A stretch of DNA of 64,000 nucleotides. Origin: Chryseobacterium viscerum (GTDB lineage Bacteria; Bacteroidota; Bacteroidia; Flavobacteriales; Weeksellaceae). Both the position numbers and the translations under genes were made by a program. The stretch covers positions 1 through 64,000 of the forward strand of contig NZ_PPEG02000011.1 in assembly GCF_002899945.2 (NCBI RefSeq), in the 5' to 3' direction. Numbering within the stretch: the first letter of the stretch is position 1; each line of letters begins with the position of its first letter. This document shows positions 24,590 through 32,548 of this stretch, piece by piece. The notes beneath the pieces are model-generated. The model did not search any database, was not told where the DNA came from, and saw only the letters and a list, made by a program, of their open reading frames with translations.

Positions 24590-24683
24590 ACTTAAATACA
24601 CGTATTTACCAGAAATGGATATAAATTTTAGTAGATACTCAAAGTGATGAATTTTGAAAAATAGGTAAAGAACTGCTAAAAAT

Positions 24684-25352
24684 ATGAAAAACAGCAAATT
24701 AGATCTCAAGGCGATCATTTTTGATATGGACGGGGTTTTGATCAATACAGAACCGCAATATGAAAATTTTTGGAGAACCGCTGCCAAGAAATATAATGTT
24801 TACTTCGAAGACTTTGAAAAACAGATCCGCGGAATGACGGTCAAAAGATTATTTGAAGCACAATTCAGAGATATTGGCGAGGTCGAGAAAAAAAATCTTT
24901 TAAAAGAATTTAAAGCATGTGAAGACGAAATGTCTTTTCCTGAAATTTCCGGAATTTCTGCTTTGCTGTCTCATTTAAAAGAATCAAAAATTAAATTAGG
25001 ATTGGTAACAAGCTCGGATTTGGAAAAACTAACCAGAGTCATCACACAAAAAAACTTAGATCTGTATTTTGATGTGATGATTACAGCCAACGATGTTGTT
25101 GACGGTAAACCATCGCCTGAATGCTATTTAAAGGCTGCCGATAAGTTAGGCGTCGAGCCGGTAAATTGTATTGTCTTTGAAGATTCTTTCGCGGGTATTT
25201 CCGCAGCGAAATCCGCAGGAATGGTCGTGGTGGGAGTTTCTTCTTCACATTCAAAAAGTGAATTAATGAGTGAATGTAATAATGTGGTCGGAGATTTCCA
25301 GAGAATAGGATTAAAGGAAATAATAGATTTTCATGAATCTGCAGAACTATAA
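24684..25352 (+). CDS. HAD-family phosphatase, beta-phosphoglucomutase-like
   Basis: A 222-residue HAD subfamily IA hydrolase: motif I DMDGVLINTE, cap domain, motif II Thr-Ser-Ser (LVTSSD), motif III Lys in DGKPSPECY, motif IV VFEDSFAG. It resembles beta-phosphoglucomutase or general sugar-phosphate phosphatases. As the sixth gene behind an S-type site, it may dephosphorylate a damaged metabolite in the same response. Confidence 0.9.
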   Translation: MKNSKLDLKAIIFDMDGVLINTEPQYENFWRTAAKKYNVYFEDFEKQIRGMTVKRLFEAQFRDIGEVEKKNLLKEFKACEDEMSFPEISGISALLSHLKESKIKLGLVTSSDLEKLTRVITQKNLDLYFDVMITANDVVDGKPSPECYLKAADKLGVEPVNCIVFEDSFAGISAAKSAGMVVVGVSSSHSKSELMSECNNVVGDFQRIGLKEIIDFHESAEL

Positions 25353-25420
25353 TCTGAGGTCTAAAGAGTTTTCTTATAAAATTAAAAGAGAATTTGGCTT
25401 AAGTTTACAATTTAATAATT

Positions 25421-26050
25421 ATGAAAAACTCGGTATTGGCTTCGGAATTTAAATCATCAAGTGATTTGGTGGAAAAATTATATCAAAACGGCTTTATCAA
25501 AAAGTATCAGCAAGGCGATGTTATTTTAGACGAAAATGCATCAATTCGTGCAATACCCATCGTGATGAAAGGAATGATGAAGGTCATCCGGACTGAGGAA
25601 GACGGTAGAGAAATTCTGCTATACTACATCAAGGCTGGTGAAAGTTGTATTATGTCTTTCCTTGGAGGGATGCACGATGAGAAAAGCATCCTGAAAGCAG
25701 AAATTGAAGAGGAATCCGAGATTTTGTTTTTGCCTGTAGAAAAAGCATCTTTTTTTATGAAGGACTATCCGGAATGGGTAGATTATATTTTCCGTCTATA
25801 TCACAAGCGTTTTGAAGAACTGCTGGACATCATCAATGCCATCGCTTTCAAAAAAGTGGATGAAAGATTGCTACATCTGCTTGAGAAAAAGTCTGAAATT
25901 TCTCAATCTAAGACCATTGTCACGACTCACGAACAACTCGCCAATGAGCTTGGTACAGCTAGAGTAGTGGTTTCAAGACTTCTTAAACAACTCGAAGATG
26001 CCGGTAAATTAAAACTGGGAAGAAATAAAATTGTTCTTTCGGATTCCTAA
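25421..26050 (+). CDS. Crp/Fnr-family regulator of the sulfur cluster
   Basis: A 209-residue Crp/Fnr regulator: cNMP-type roll (VMKGMMKVIRTEEDGREILLYY) and winged helix (HEQLANELGTARVVVSRLLKQ). Cys at YYIKAGESCIMSF could sense sulfane sulfur or oxidants, although this is inferred. A TGTAACAAAAGTAGC box precedes the next gene and another transporter gene, both with a 21-nt gap to the -7 element. It is therefore probably the local activator. Similar in size to the Crp at 3582. Confidence 0.88.
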   Translation: MKNSVLASEFKSSSDLVEKLYQNGFIKKYQQGDVILDENASIRAIPIVMKGMMKVIRTEEDGREILLYYIKAGESCIMSFLGGMHDEKSILKAEIEEESEILFLPVEKASFFMKDYPEWVDYIFRLYHKRFEELLDIINAIAFKKVDERLLHLLEKKSEISQSKTIVTTHEQLANELGTARVVVSRLLKQLEDAGKLKLGRNKIVLSDS

Positions 26051-26062
26051 TAACTTTCCTTA

Positions 26063-26107
26063 TGTAACAAAAGTAGCGGTGCAGCAATTCTAATATTTCC
26101 ACTTTTG
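26063..26107 (+). promoter_or_regulatory. Crp-type box and -7 of the TauE/SafE gene
   Basis: TGTAACAAAAGTAGCG (26063-26078, a GTAAC-N4-GTAGC imperfect inverted repeat), 21 nt, then CACTTTTG (26100-26107). The ATG follows at 26126. Confidence 0.65.
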
Positions 26108-26125
26108 CGTTATTAAAGTTTAAGA

Positions 26126-26917
26126 ATGGAAATTTTTGGATATATAGCATCTGTTTTTATCGGGATTTCATTAGGATTGCTGGGCGGCGGAGGAAGTATT
26201 CTTACTGTTCCTGTATTGGTTTATCTTTTTGGGATTGATGTTTTTCTTGCGACAGAATATTCCCTTTTTATTGTCGGAGTCAGTAGTTTGGTTGGCTCTT
26301 TTTCTTATTTTAAAAAAGGTTTGGTCAACATAAGAACAGCGTTGGTTTTTGGAATCCCATCAGTTATTTCTATTTTCCTTACAAGAAATTTTCTCTTGCC
26401 TCTCATTCCTGATCAGGTAGTTGCTGTACGTGGTTTTTTGCTGTCCAAGGATCTGCTTTTACTATTAATCTTTGCAGCTTTAATGATTATTGCCTCCTAT
26501 AAAATGATTCAAAAAAATGCGGAATCGAAAGTGAAAAATATCACATCCAAAAACAAGACAGTTCTCGCAGCAGGACAAGGTTCAGCTGTGGGAATCATTA
26601 CAGGTTTACTTGGAGCAGGCGGTGGATTTTTAATTATTCCTGCTTTGGTCAATTTGTTGAAAACGCCAATGAAAGTCGCCATTGGAACTTCACTGGTCAT
26701 TGTTACGTTCAATTCTCTGCTCGGATTTTTTTCATCAATGAACAGTGTTGATATTGATTGGAAATTTTTAGGAAGTATTTCAATTATTTCCATAACAGGA
26801 ATTCTCATAGGTACTGAGTTATCTAAAAAAATTGACGGCAAAAAGCTGAAACCTGTCTTTGGATATTTCGTTCTCACAATGGGAATTTACATTATCATTA
26901 AAGAAGTTTTATTTTAA
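26126..26917 (+). CDS. TauE/SafE-family sulfur anion transporter
   Basis: A 263-residue membrane protein with about eight spans and the TauE/SafE glycine motifs GISLGLLGGGGSILTVP (near the start) and ITGLLGAGGGFLIIP in the second half. The family exports sulfite or other sulfonate/sulfur anions. In this cluster it probably removes sulfite formed from persulfide oxidation. Its promoter carries the cluster's Crp box. Confidence 0.92.
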   Translation: MEIFGYIASVFIGISLGLLGGGGSILTVPVLVYLFGIDVFLATEYSLFIVGVSSLVGSFSYFKKGLVNIRTALVFGIPSVISIFLTRNFLLPLIPDQVVAVRGFLLSKDLLLLLIFAALMIIASYKMIQKNAESKVKNITSKNKTVLAAGQGSAVGIITGLLGAGGGFLIIPALVNLLKTPMKVAIGTSLVIVTFNSLLGFFSSMNSVDIDWKFLGSISIISITGILIGTELSKKIDGKKLKPVFGYFVLTMGIYIIIKEVLF

Positions 26918-26945
26918 ATTAATAAACCAGAAGATAAAATTCTTA

Positions 26946-26990
26946 TGTAACAAAAGTAGCTGTAGAAAAGAATGAGAACATCGAAATTTG
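26946..26990 (+). promoter_or_regulatory. Second Crp-type box and -7 (YeeE operon)
   Basis: TGTAACAAAAGTAGCT (26946-26961), 21 nt, GAAATTTG (26983-26990). Fifteen identical bases and the same spacing as the box at 26063. Confidence 0.65.
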
Positions 26991-27069
26991 TACTTCATAA
27001 AGAATCGGTTAAGAATCATCAATACATACTTTCAAAAAAAAGTTTCAAAATAAATTAAAAAAATAATTA

Positions 27070-27633
27070 ATGATAGAAATTATAAAAGAACCGTGGCCTT
27101 GGTATATTGCGGGTCCTTTGGTCGGTCTCACTGTCCCAATTTTACTGATGTTAGGTAACAAATCTTTCGGAATCAGCTCTTCTCTCCGGCATATCTGTGC
27201 AGCCTGTGTGCCTGCCAATATCAATTTTTTCCAATACGACTGGAAAAAGGAATTATGGAACTTGTTTTTTGTCTTCGGAATTTTATTAGGTGGATTGCTG
27301 GCTACTCAATTTCTTATGAATCCTGGAGAAATTACCGTAAATCCAAATCTTAAAGCTGAATTGAGCGGTTATGGAATTACCGATTACAGCAATCTCGTTC
27401 CTGTTCAGCTGATGAATTTTGCAAATCTTTTGACTCTGAAAGGGTTTATCATTATGATTGGCGGTGGTTTTTTGGTAGGCTTCGGAACCCGTTATGCAGG
27501 CGGTTGTACAAGTGGTCATGCCATTATGGGATTATCCAATCTTCAGTGGCCGTCATTAGTTGCGACGATTTGTTTTATGGCTGGAGGGTTTCTGATGGCA
27601 AATGTGATTTTACCAATTATTCTTTCACTTTAA
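27070..27633 (+). CDS. YeeE/YedE-family transporter, N-terminal half protein
   Basis: A 187-residue membrane protein of the YeeE/YedE (thiosulfate transport) family, with spans and the conserved RYAGGCTSGHAIMGLSNLQ motif that contains a functional Cys in YeeE. An extra HICAACVPANI segment provides two more cysteines. In larger YeeE proteins this part and the next gene's product form one chain; here they are split. It imports thiosulfate or polysulfide. Confidence 0.88.
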   Translation: MIEIIKEPWPWYIAGPLVGLTVPILLMLGNKSFGISSSLRHICAACVPANINFFQYDWKKELWNLFFVFGILLGGLLATQFLMNPGEITVNPNLKAELSGYGITDYSNLVPVQLMNFANLLTLKGFIIMIGGGFLVGFGTRYAGGCTSGHAIMGLSNLQWPSLVATICFMAGGFLMANVILPIILSL

Positions 27634-27645
27634 ATTTTAATTATT

Positions 27646-28128
27646 ATGAAAAAAGAAAAACACACATTTCATCAGGATGGCATAAACGTCACTGGAAACT
27701 CTCTGAAAAATCATTGGTCTTACCAAATAAAATATCTTGTAGTAGGAATTCTATTCGGAATTGTTTTCGTCAAGTCTGAAGTGATCAGCTGGTTCAGAAT
27801 TCAGGAAATGTTTCGCCTGCAGTCATTTCATATGTTTGGCATTATCGGAAGTGCAATAGTAACGGGAATGATTTCGATCTGGCTGATCAGGCAATTCAAT
27901 ATCAAAACGATCGATGGGGATTCTATCTCAATTGCTCCGAAAAAATTCAATAAAGGACAAATCTATGGCGGGCTCATTTTTGGTTTTGGTTGGGCAATTA
28001 CCGGCGCTTGTCCCGGACCGTTGTTCGCGCAGATCGGAACAGGATCATTGGTTGTGATTGTTACATTAATAAGTGCCATTTTTGGAACTTGGGTCTATGG
28101 ATATTTCAGAGACAAACTGCCGCATTAA
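27646..28128 (+). CDS. YeeE/YedE-family transporter, second half protein (DUF6691-like)
   Basis: A 160-residue membrane protein starting 12 bp after the partner gene. It has four spans and the second Cys motif GWAITGACPGPLFAQIG. It is the expected partner of the 27070 product, and the two together give the pseudo-symmetric YeeE pore. Confidence 0.87.
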   Translation: MKKEKHTFHQDGINVTGNSLKNHWSYQIKYLVVGILFGIVFVKSEVISWFRIQEMFRLQSFHMFGIIGSAIVTGMISIWLIRQFNIKTIDGDSISIAPKKFNKGQIYGGLIFGFGWAITGACPGPLFAQIGTGSLVVIVTLISAIFGTWVYGYFRDKLPH

Positions 28129-28228
28129 AGCAGTTAGCAGCATCTTTTATGTTGCGAAAATCTAAGTTCATAAAAGATTATTCTGGAATTTTGGTTAAAA
28201 TAAATTAAGTTTAATAAAAATAAAAGTT

Positions 28229-29629
28229 ATGTTTTTTCAACATATTTACGATAAAAGCCTAGCGCAGGCAAGTTACCTGATCGGTTGTCAGGCAAAAGGC
28301 GAAGCGATTGTTATTGATGCAAAAAGAGATATTGATACCTATCTGCAGATAGCAAAAGAAAATAATCTCAAGATCACACATATTACAGAAACGCATATTC
28401 ACGCAGATTTTCTGTCCGGCTCACGTGAACTTGCTTTGGTGACTGATGCTGATCTTTATCTTTCCGATGAAGGCGGTGAGGACTGGCAATATGAGTTTCC
28501 GCATATCGGTCTAAAGAATGGTGATGAAATAAAAGTTGGAAATCTGACATTGAAAGTTGTACACACGCCCGGACACACACCAGAAAGTATCAGCTTTTTA
28601 TTGACCGATCATCCGGCGACAGATGAGCCCGTGATGATATTCACCGGAGATTTTGTGTTTGTAGGCGATGTCGGAAGACCTGATCTTTTGGAAAAAGCAG
28701 CCGGTATTGAAGGAACTCAGGAAAAAGGAGCGAAAGATTTATATCAGTCAGTACAGGATTTCAGCAGACTTCCCTCGTTTATTCAGGTTTGGCCGGGACA
28801 CGGTGCCGGTTCTGCTTGCGGGAAATCTCTTGGAGCAGTTCCAAGTTCTACCATTGGTTATGAAAAGATCCGTAATTGGGCATTTCAATATAAAGATGAT
28901 GAAGATGGTTTCATTGATTATCTTTTGGAGGGACAGCCTGAGCCTCCGAAATATTTTGCAATGATGAAAAAACTCAATAAAGTGGATAGACCTTTATTGA
29001 CCGAAGTTCCTCAGCAGAGAAAACTTTCCAAAGAAGAATTTCTCAAAGCATATTCTGAAGATGTGATTGTCATTGATACAAGAGATAAAGTGGATTTTGC
29101 AAACGGTTTTATTTCTAATAGCATCAATATTCAGGGTAATAATTCTTTTTCAACGTGGATGGGTTGGATTTTAGATTATTCCCAACCATTTATTCTGATT
29201 GCAGAACAAGATAAAATGGATGATCTTACAAGAAAACTCATGCGAATCGGGATGGATCAGATGATGGGTTTTGTGGAAGATGTAAATGATTTTGGTTTAG
29301 ATTTGCTGACCTCTGATATTATTGATATTAATGAGTTTAAGACCTATCTGAAACGAGACGATATACAGATTGTGGATGTGAGAAACAAAACAGAGCATGA
29401 AGAAGCGCACATACAAAATGCGGACAATATTTTTGTCGGTACTTTGGAAGACCATCTTGATGAAATTTCTAATGACAAAACAGTGATCATTCATTGTCAG
29501 AGTGGTGATAGGGCAGCAATCGCGTATTCAATTCTAAGAAAAAACGGTTTTGAAAAAGTGAAAAATTTTTCAGGTGGAATGAAAGAGTGGTTGGTTGTAA
29601 ACGGTGCAACTTCTAATTGTAATATCTGA
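28229..29629 (+). CDS. Persulfide dioxygenase-like MBL with two rhodanese domains
   Basis: A 466-residue protein: an ETHE1-type metallo-beta-lactamase domain (about 1-245; THIHADFLSGS, HTPGHTPESISF, TGDFVFVGDVGRPDL and GHGAGSACG) and two rhodanese domains. The last rhodanese has the active loop CQSGDR (near residue 433); the first lacks a Cys at that place (ILIAEQDKMDD), so it is probably structural. It oxidises glutathione- or low-molecular persulfide to sulfite and accepts sulfur on the rhodanese Cys. Central enzyme of the cluster. Confidence 0.93.
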   Translation: MFFQHIYDKSLAQASYLIGCQAKGEAIVIDAKRDIDTYLQIAKENNLKITHITETHIHADFLSGSRELALVTDADLYLSDEGGEDWQYEFPHIGLKNGDEIKVGNLTLKVVHTPGHTPESISFLLTDHPATDEPVMIFTGDFVFVGDVGRPDLLEKAAGIEGTQEKGAKDLYQSVQDFSRLPSFIQVWPGHGAGSACGKSLGAVPSSTIGYEKIRNWAFQYKDDEDGFIDYLLEGQPEPPKYFAMMKKLNKVDRPLLTEVPQQRKLSKEEFLKAYSEDVIVIDTRDKVDFANGFISNSINIQGNNSFSTWMGWILDYSQPFILIAEQDKMDDLTRKLMRIGMDQMMGFVEDVNDFGLDLLTSDIIDINEFKTYLKRDDIQIVDVRNKTEHEEAHIQNADNIFVGTLEDHLDEISNDKTVIIHCQSGDRAAIAYSILRKNGFEKVKNFSGGMKEWLVVNGATSNCNI

Positions 29630-29663
29630 AATCACTAAATTGAAACAAAATAAAAACATTAAT

Positions 29664-30302
29664 ATGGAAGATAATAAAGTAAACGATCTGTGGACTTCGA
29701 GATGGGATGACCGATATAGCAAGGAAGAGTTTGCTTATGGTGAAGAACCCAATAATTATTTAAAAGAACAATTGTCAAAACTAACGGTTGGTTCAATTCT
29801 TTTCCCTGCAGAAGGAGAAGGACGAAATGCCGTTTATGCTGCCAAAAGAGGTTGGAATGTTTCTGCGTTCGACATTAGTGTTGAAGGTAAAAACAAAGCG
29901 GTTAAACTTGCTAACAAAAATGATGTGACAATCAATTACAAAGTTGGTGAATTGGAAACATTTGTTTTTGAAAATGAACAATTTGATGCAATCGCATTGA
30001 TCTACGCACATTTTCCTCCAACTATCAAATCGCTTTACCATCAAACATTTGACAGATTACTGAAAAAAAATGGAACCATCATCTTTGAAGCATTTAGTAA
30101 AAAACATATCGATTATGTTACGGCAGACGATAAAGTAGGTGGGCCAAAAGATATTGAAAGTTTATTTTCAATAGAAGAGATCAGGTCAGACTTTCCAAAC
30201 TATGAAATTATTGAATTATCTGAACTGGAAATTGAACTAAGTGAAGGACTTTATCACAATGGAGTAGGCTCGGTAATAAGGTTCGTTGGAAGAAAAAAGT
30301 GA
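29664..30302 (+). CDS. Class I SAM-dependent methyltransferase (thiol/chalcogen type)
   Basis: A 212-residue methyltransferase. The SAM motif is FPAEGEGRNAVYAAKRGW, with an AFDIS acidic loop, and the tail has IRFVGRKK. It resembles TehB/thiopurine-type enzymes that methylate soft nucleophiles. The start at 29664 is chosen because it follows the persulfide dioxygenase stop (29629) with an A-rich leader; the frame is open 20 codons further upstream, overlapping that gene. A role in methylating H2S or thiols is inferred from the neighbours. Confidence 0.85.
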   Translation: MEDNKVNDLWTSRWDDRYSKEEFAYGEEPNNYLKEQLSKLTVGSILFPAEGEGRNAVYAAKRGWNVSAFDISVEGKNKAVKLANKNDVTINYKVGELETFVFENEQFDAIALIYAHFPPTIKSLYHQTFDRLLKKNGTIIFEAFSKKHIDYVTADDKVGGPKDIESLFSIEEIRSDFPNYEIIELSELEIELSEGLYHNGVGSVIRFVGRKK

Positions 30303-30409
30303 TTGGATGCAGGGAATCATTTTGTATGAGGAGTTTTAAAATGTTGCGTGACCCAATTCAAGACTACAAATTGATGATATTTTTAAATGATAATGAAAAA
30401 TAGTTGAAA

Positions 30410-31114
30410 ATGTATAAAAAAATGATCGCATTATTTTTGGCACTTGTTGTAACAGCAAGTATAACAGCACAGAACAAAAACGAACAAAAAATTCTACCGG
30501 CTAAAGAGTTCTACAATAAAATAGAAACTGTTAAAGATGCTCAGCTCGTCGATGTAAGAACTCCAGATGAATTCCTGAACGGACATCTTATCAACGCAAT
30601 GAATATCGATTGGAAAGCAGATGATTTCGAAGAGAAATCTAAAGCTTTGGATAAAAACAGACCGGTATATGTTTATTGTATGAGCGGACCGAGAAGCAAT
30701 GCTGCTGGAACAAAACTGCAGGAAATGGGTTTTAATAAAGTCTATGTAATGGAAGGTGGAATGATGAAATGGAGAAACGCAGATCTCCCGGAGATAAAAA
30801 AGTCCAACACTGCAGGAATGAGTCTTGCGCAGTACAATGAATTATTGGATAGTAAAACTCTTGTTCTTGTAGATTTCTACGCAGAATGGTGCGCCCCGTG
30901 CAGAAAAATGGAGCCATACCTCAAAAAAATAGGATCTGAATTGTCGGACAAAGTAGAAGTCGTAAGAATCAATGCTGATGAAAACACTCAACTATGTAAA
31001 GAACTGCATGTTTCTGCACTTCCTGTTTTAAAATTACACAAAAACAAAAATGTGATCTGGGAAAATGTGGGATTTGTGGAGGAAGCAGAAGTAAGAAAAC
31101 AAATTTTGCAATAA
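30410..31114 (+). CDS. Periplasmic rhodanese-thioredoxin fusion
   Basis: A 234-residue exported protein: signal peptide (ending SITA before QNKNE), a rhodanese domain with CMSGPR loop, then a thioredoxin domain with DFYAEWCAPCRKM. It likely moves persulfide sulfur to, or reduces it with, the WCAPC pair in the periplasm. A TTG six bases upstream is not needed; the ATG at 30410 begins the signal peptide. It is 17 bp from the TlpA gene. Confidence 0.9.
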   Translation: MYKKMIALFLALVVTASITAQNKNEQKILPAKEFYNKIETVKDAQLVDVRTPDEFLNGHLINAMNIDWKADDFEEKSKALDKNRPVYVYCMSGPRSNAAGTKLQEMGFNKVYVMEGGMMKWRNADLPEIKKSNTAGMSLAQYNELLDSKTLVLVDFYAEWCAPCRKMEPYLKKIGSELSDKVEVVRINADENTQLCKELHVSALPVLKLHKNKNVIWENVGFVEEAEVRKQILQ

Positions 31115-31130
31115 GCATTACTATATAAAA

Positions 31131-31733
31131 ATGGAAAAATTCAAAATATGGCTCAAAAAAAACTGGAGTACAGCACTTTTAGTATTTTTATTTATCTTTT
31201 TATTAGTAAGTCCAGATGCAAAAGCATGGCTGATGAGACAGATTATTTCAACAGGTTTACTCAACTCAAAAATTGAGGAGAAAAATGCTGAAAAGCCCAA
31301 AGGAGAAATAACCTTATCAACCACTGAAAGCTTCAGCGTAAAAGATGAAAACGGAAAAATCAACAATGTCTCTGGACTGAAGGGTAAGGTGGTCTTTATT
31401 AATTTCTGGGCGTCTTGGTGTCCTCCTTGCAGAGCTGAATTTCCTTCAATTCAGAAGTTTTTTGAAAAATATAGAAGCAGAGATGAACTCGTTTTCCTTA
31501 CTGTAAATCTGGATGAAGATCTGGATGCAGGAAAAATGTACCTTGAAAAAGAAAAATTCACAGTGCCGTTTTTATTTCCAAATGGAAATATCCCAAAGGT
31601 ATATTTCAGTGGCTCACTTCCTACAACCGTAATTTTGGATAAGACAGGCAAAATAAGATTGCACCACGAAGGAATGGCAGATTACAGCAAAGATTCTTTC
31701 TATGAAGAAATTGATAAACTTTTGAAAGAGTAG
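31131..31733 (+). CDS. TlpA-family thiol-disulfide oxidoreductase
   Basis: A 200-residue membrane-anchored thioredoxin (span about 12-30) with VFINFWASWCPPCRAEF (the WCPPC redox site) and the cis-Pro loop SLPTTVIL. It would reduce disulfides or supply electrons to the rhodanese-thioredoxin fusion next to it. End of the sulfur cluster. Confidence 0.92.
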   Translation: MEKFKIWLKKNWSTALLVFLFIFLLVSPDAKAWLMRQIISTGLLNSKIEEKNAEKPKGEITLSTTESFSVKDENGKINNVSGLKGKVVFINFWASWCPPCRAEFPSIQKFFEKYRSRDELVFLTVNLDEDLDAGKMYLEKEKFTVPFLFPNGNIPKVYFSGSLPTTVILDKTGKIRLHHEGMADYSKDSFYEEIDKLLKE

Positions 31734-32055
31734 AGATTTTGTATTAGTAATACATTTTTAAAAATGCAATTTAACATGCTTTTAAAACAACAAGTGTTGT
31801 ATGTGTGATATTATTCCTTCAAAATAATCCAGATATCTACCCAATTTATCCCTGTTTTTCCGGTAGACGTTTTTGTTACTATTGTTTTACAGGCATTATT
31901 TGAATACTGCTGTGAGAAATATCGTTATCAGCATTATATTTAGATGGCTCCATTCCCAAATTATTACAGCAGTAGAAATAGAAATTTAATTCGGAATCAT
32001 CTGTTAAATTTTATCAATTTCCAGACTTTGTTTAGATTGGAATAAAAATATAGTG
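31734..32055. other. Intergenic, no gene seen
   Basis: About 320 bp between the TlpA gene and the small secreted protein. I see no repeat, RNA or open frame worth calling; the promoter of the next gene is at its right end. Confidence 0.4.
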
Positions 32056-32063
32056 TACTTTTG
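32056..32063 (+). promoter_or_regulatory. -7 element of the small secreted Cys protein
   Basis: TACTTTTG, only 11 nt before the ATG at 32075, so the transcript is nearly leaderless. The in-frame GTG at 32063 lies inside this element and cannot be the start. Confidence 0.6.
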
Positions 32064-32074
32064 TGGCCTCGGTT

Positions 32075-32416
32075 ATGCAAAAATCTTTCAGAAACTTTTT
32101 TGTGTTTTCATTATTGCTGTTGTTTTTTTATAACGTCAGTGGTGTAGGTATTTGCATAGAACATGCCCAACACAGCAAAAACATTTCTGCAAAATCAAAA
32201 AATTCTAAGACCGAAAAACACTCGTCTATTTCTCAGGATGACGAATGTCAGTGTGCGCTTCACATGCAGATGAATCACATTATGATAACGGATTCTTTCT
32301 CGCTCGAATTTCCTGTAAACAATCTTATTAATCCAGAGATCCCTCATACGAAGGCGGTTAGTTATCGTTGTTTGCTCGACTATTTCAGTTCCCGAGCACC
32401 GCCATCATTGTCTTAA
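32075..32416 (+). CDS. Small secreted Cys/His protein upstream of a TonB receptor
   Basis: A 113-residue protein with signal peptide (about 1-23), a Lys/Ser-rich linker (HSKNISAKSKNSKTEKHSS), a Cys-His core DECQCALHMQMNHI and a RAPPSLS end. It has the small-protein-before-TonB-receptor form common in Bacteroidota. Metal or heme binding by the CQCALH and other Met/His residues is possible. Function unknown. It lies 132 bp before the siderophore receptor gene. Confidence 0.7.
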   Translation: MQKSFRNFFVFSLLLLFFYNVSGVGICIEHAQHSKNISAKSKNSKTEKHSSISQDDECQCALHMQMNHIMITDSFSLEFPVNNLINPEIPHTKAVSYRCLLDYFSSRAPPSLS

Positions 32417-32548
32417 TTCTGCAGTATAATATTCTGTATTTACTCCAACCGACCCATGCAGATTTTCTGATCTGTAAGACAATATCTGTGGACTTTTTGT
32501 ATTAGATCACTACAATAGCTCCTTTTACTAATAGTTGACATAATAACG

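Noticed and set aside
28150..28193. TGTTGCGAAAATCTAA before the persulfide dioxygenase as a third Crp box
   Set aside because: Too many mismatches in both arms and a gap of 20 instead of 21 to a weak -7.
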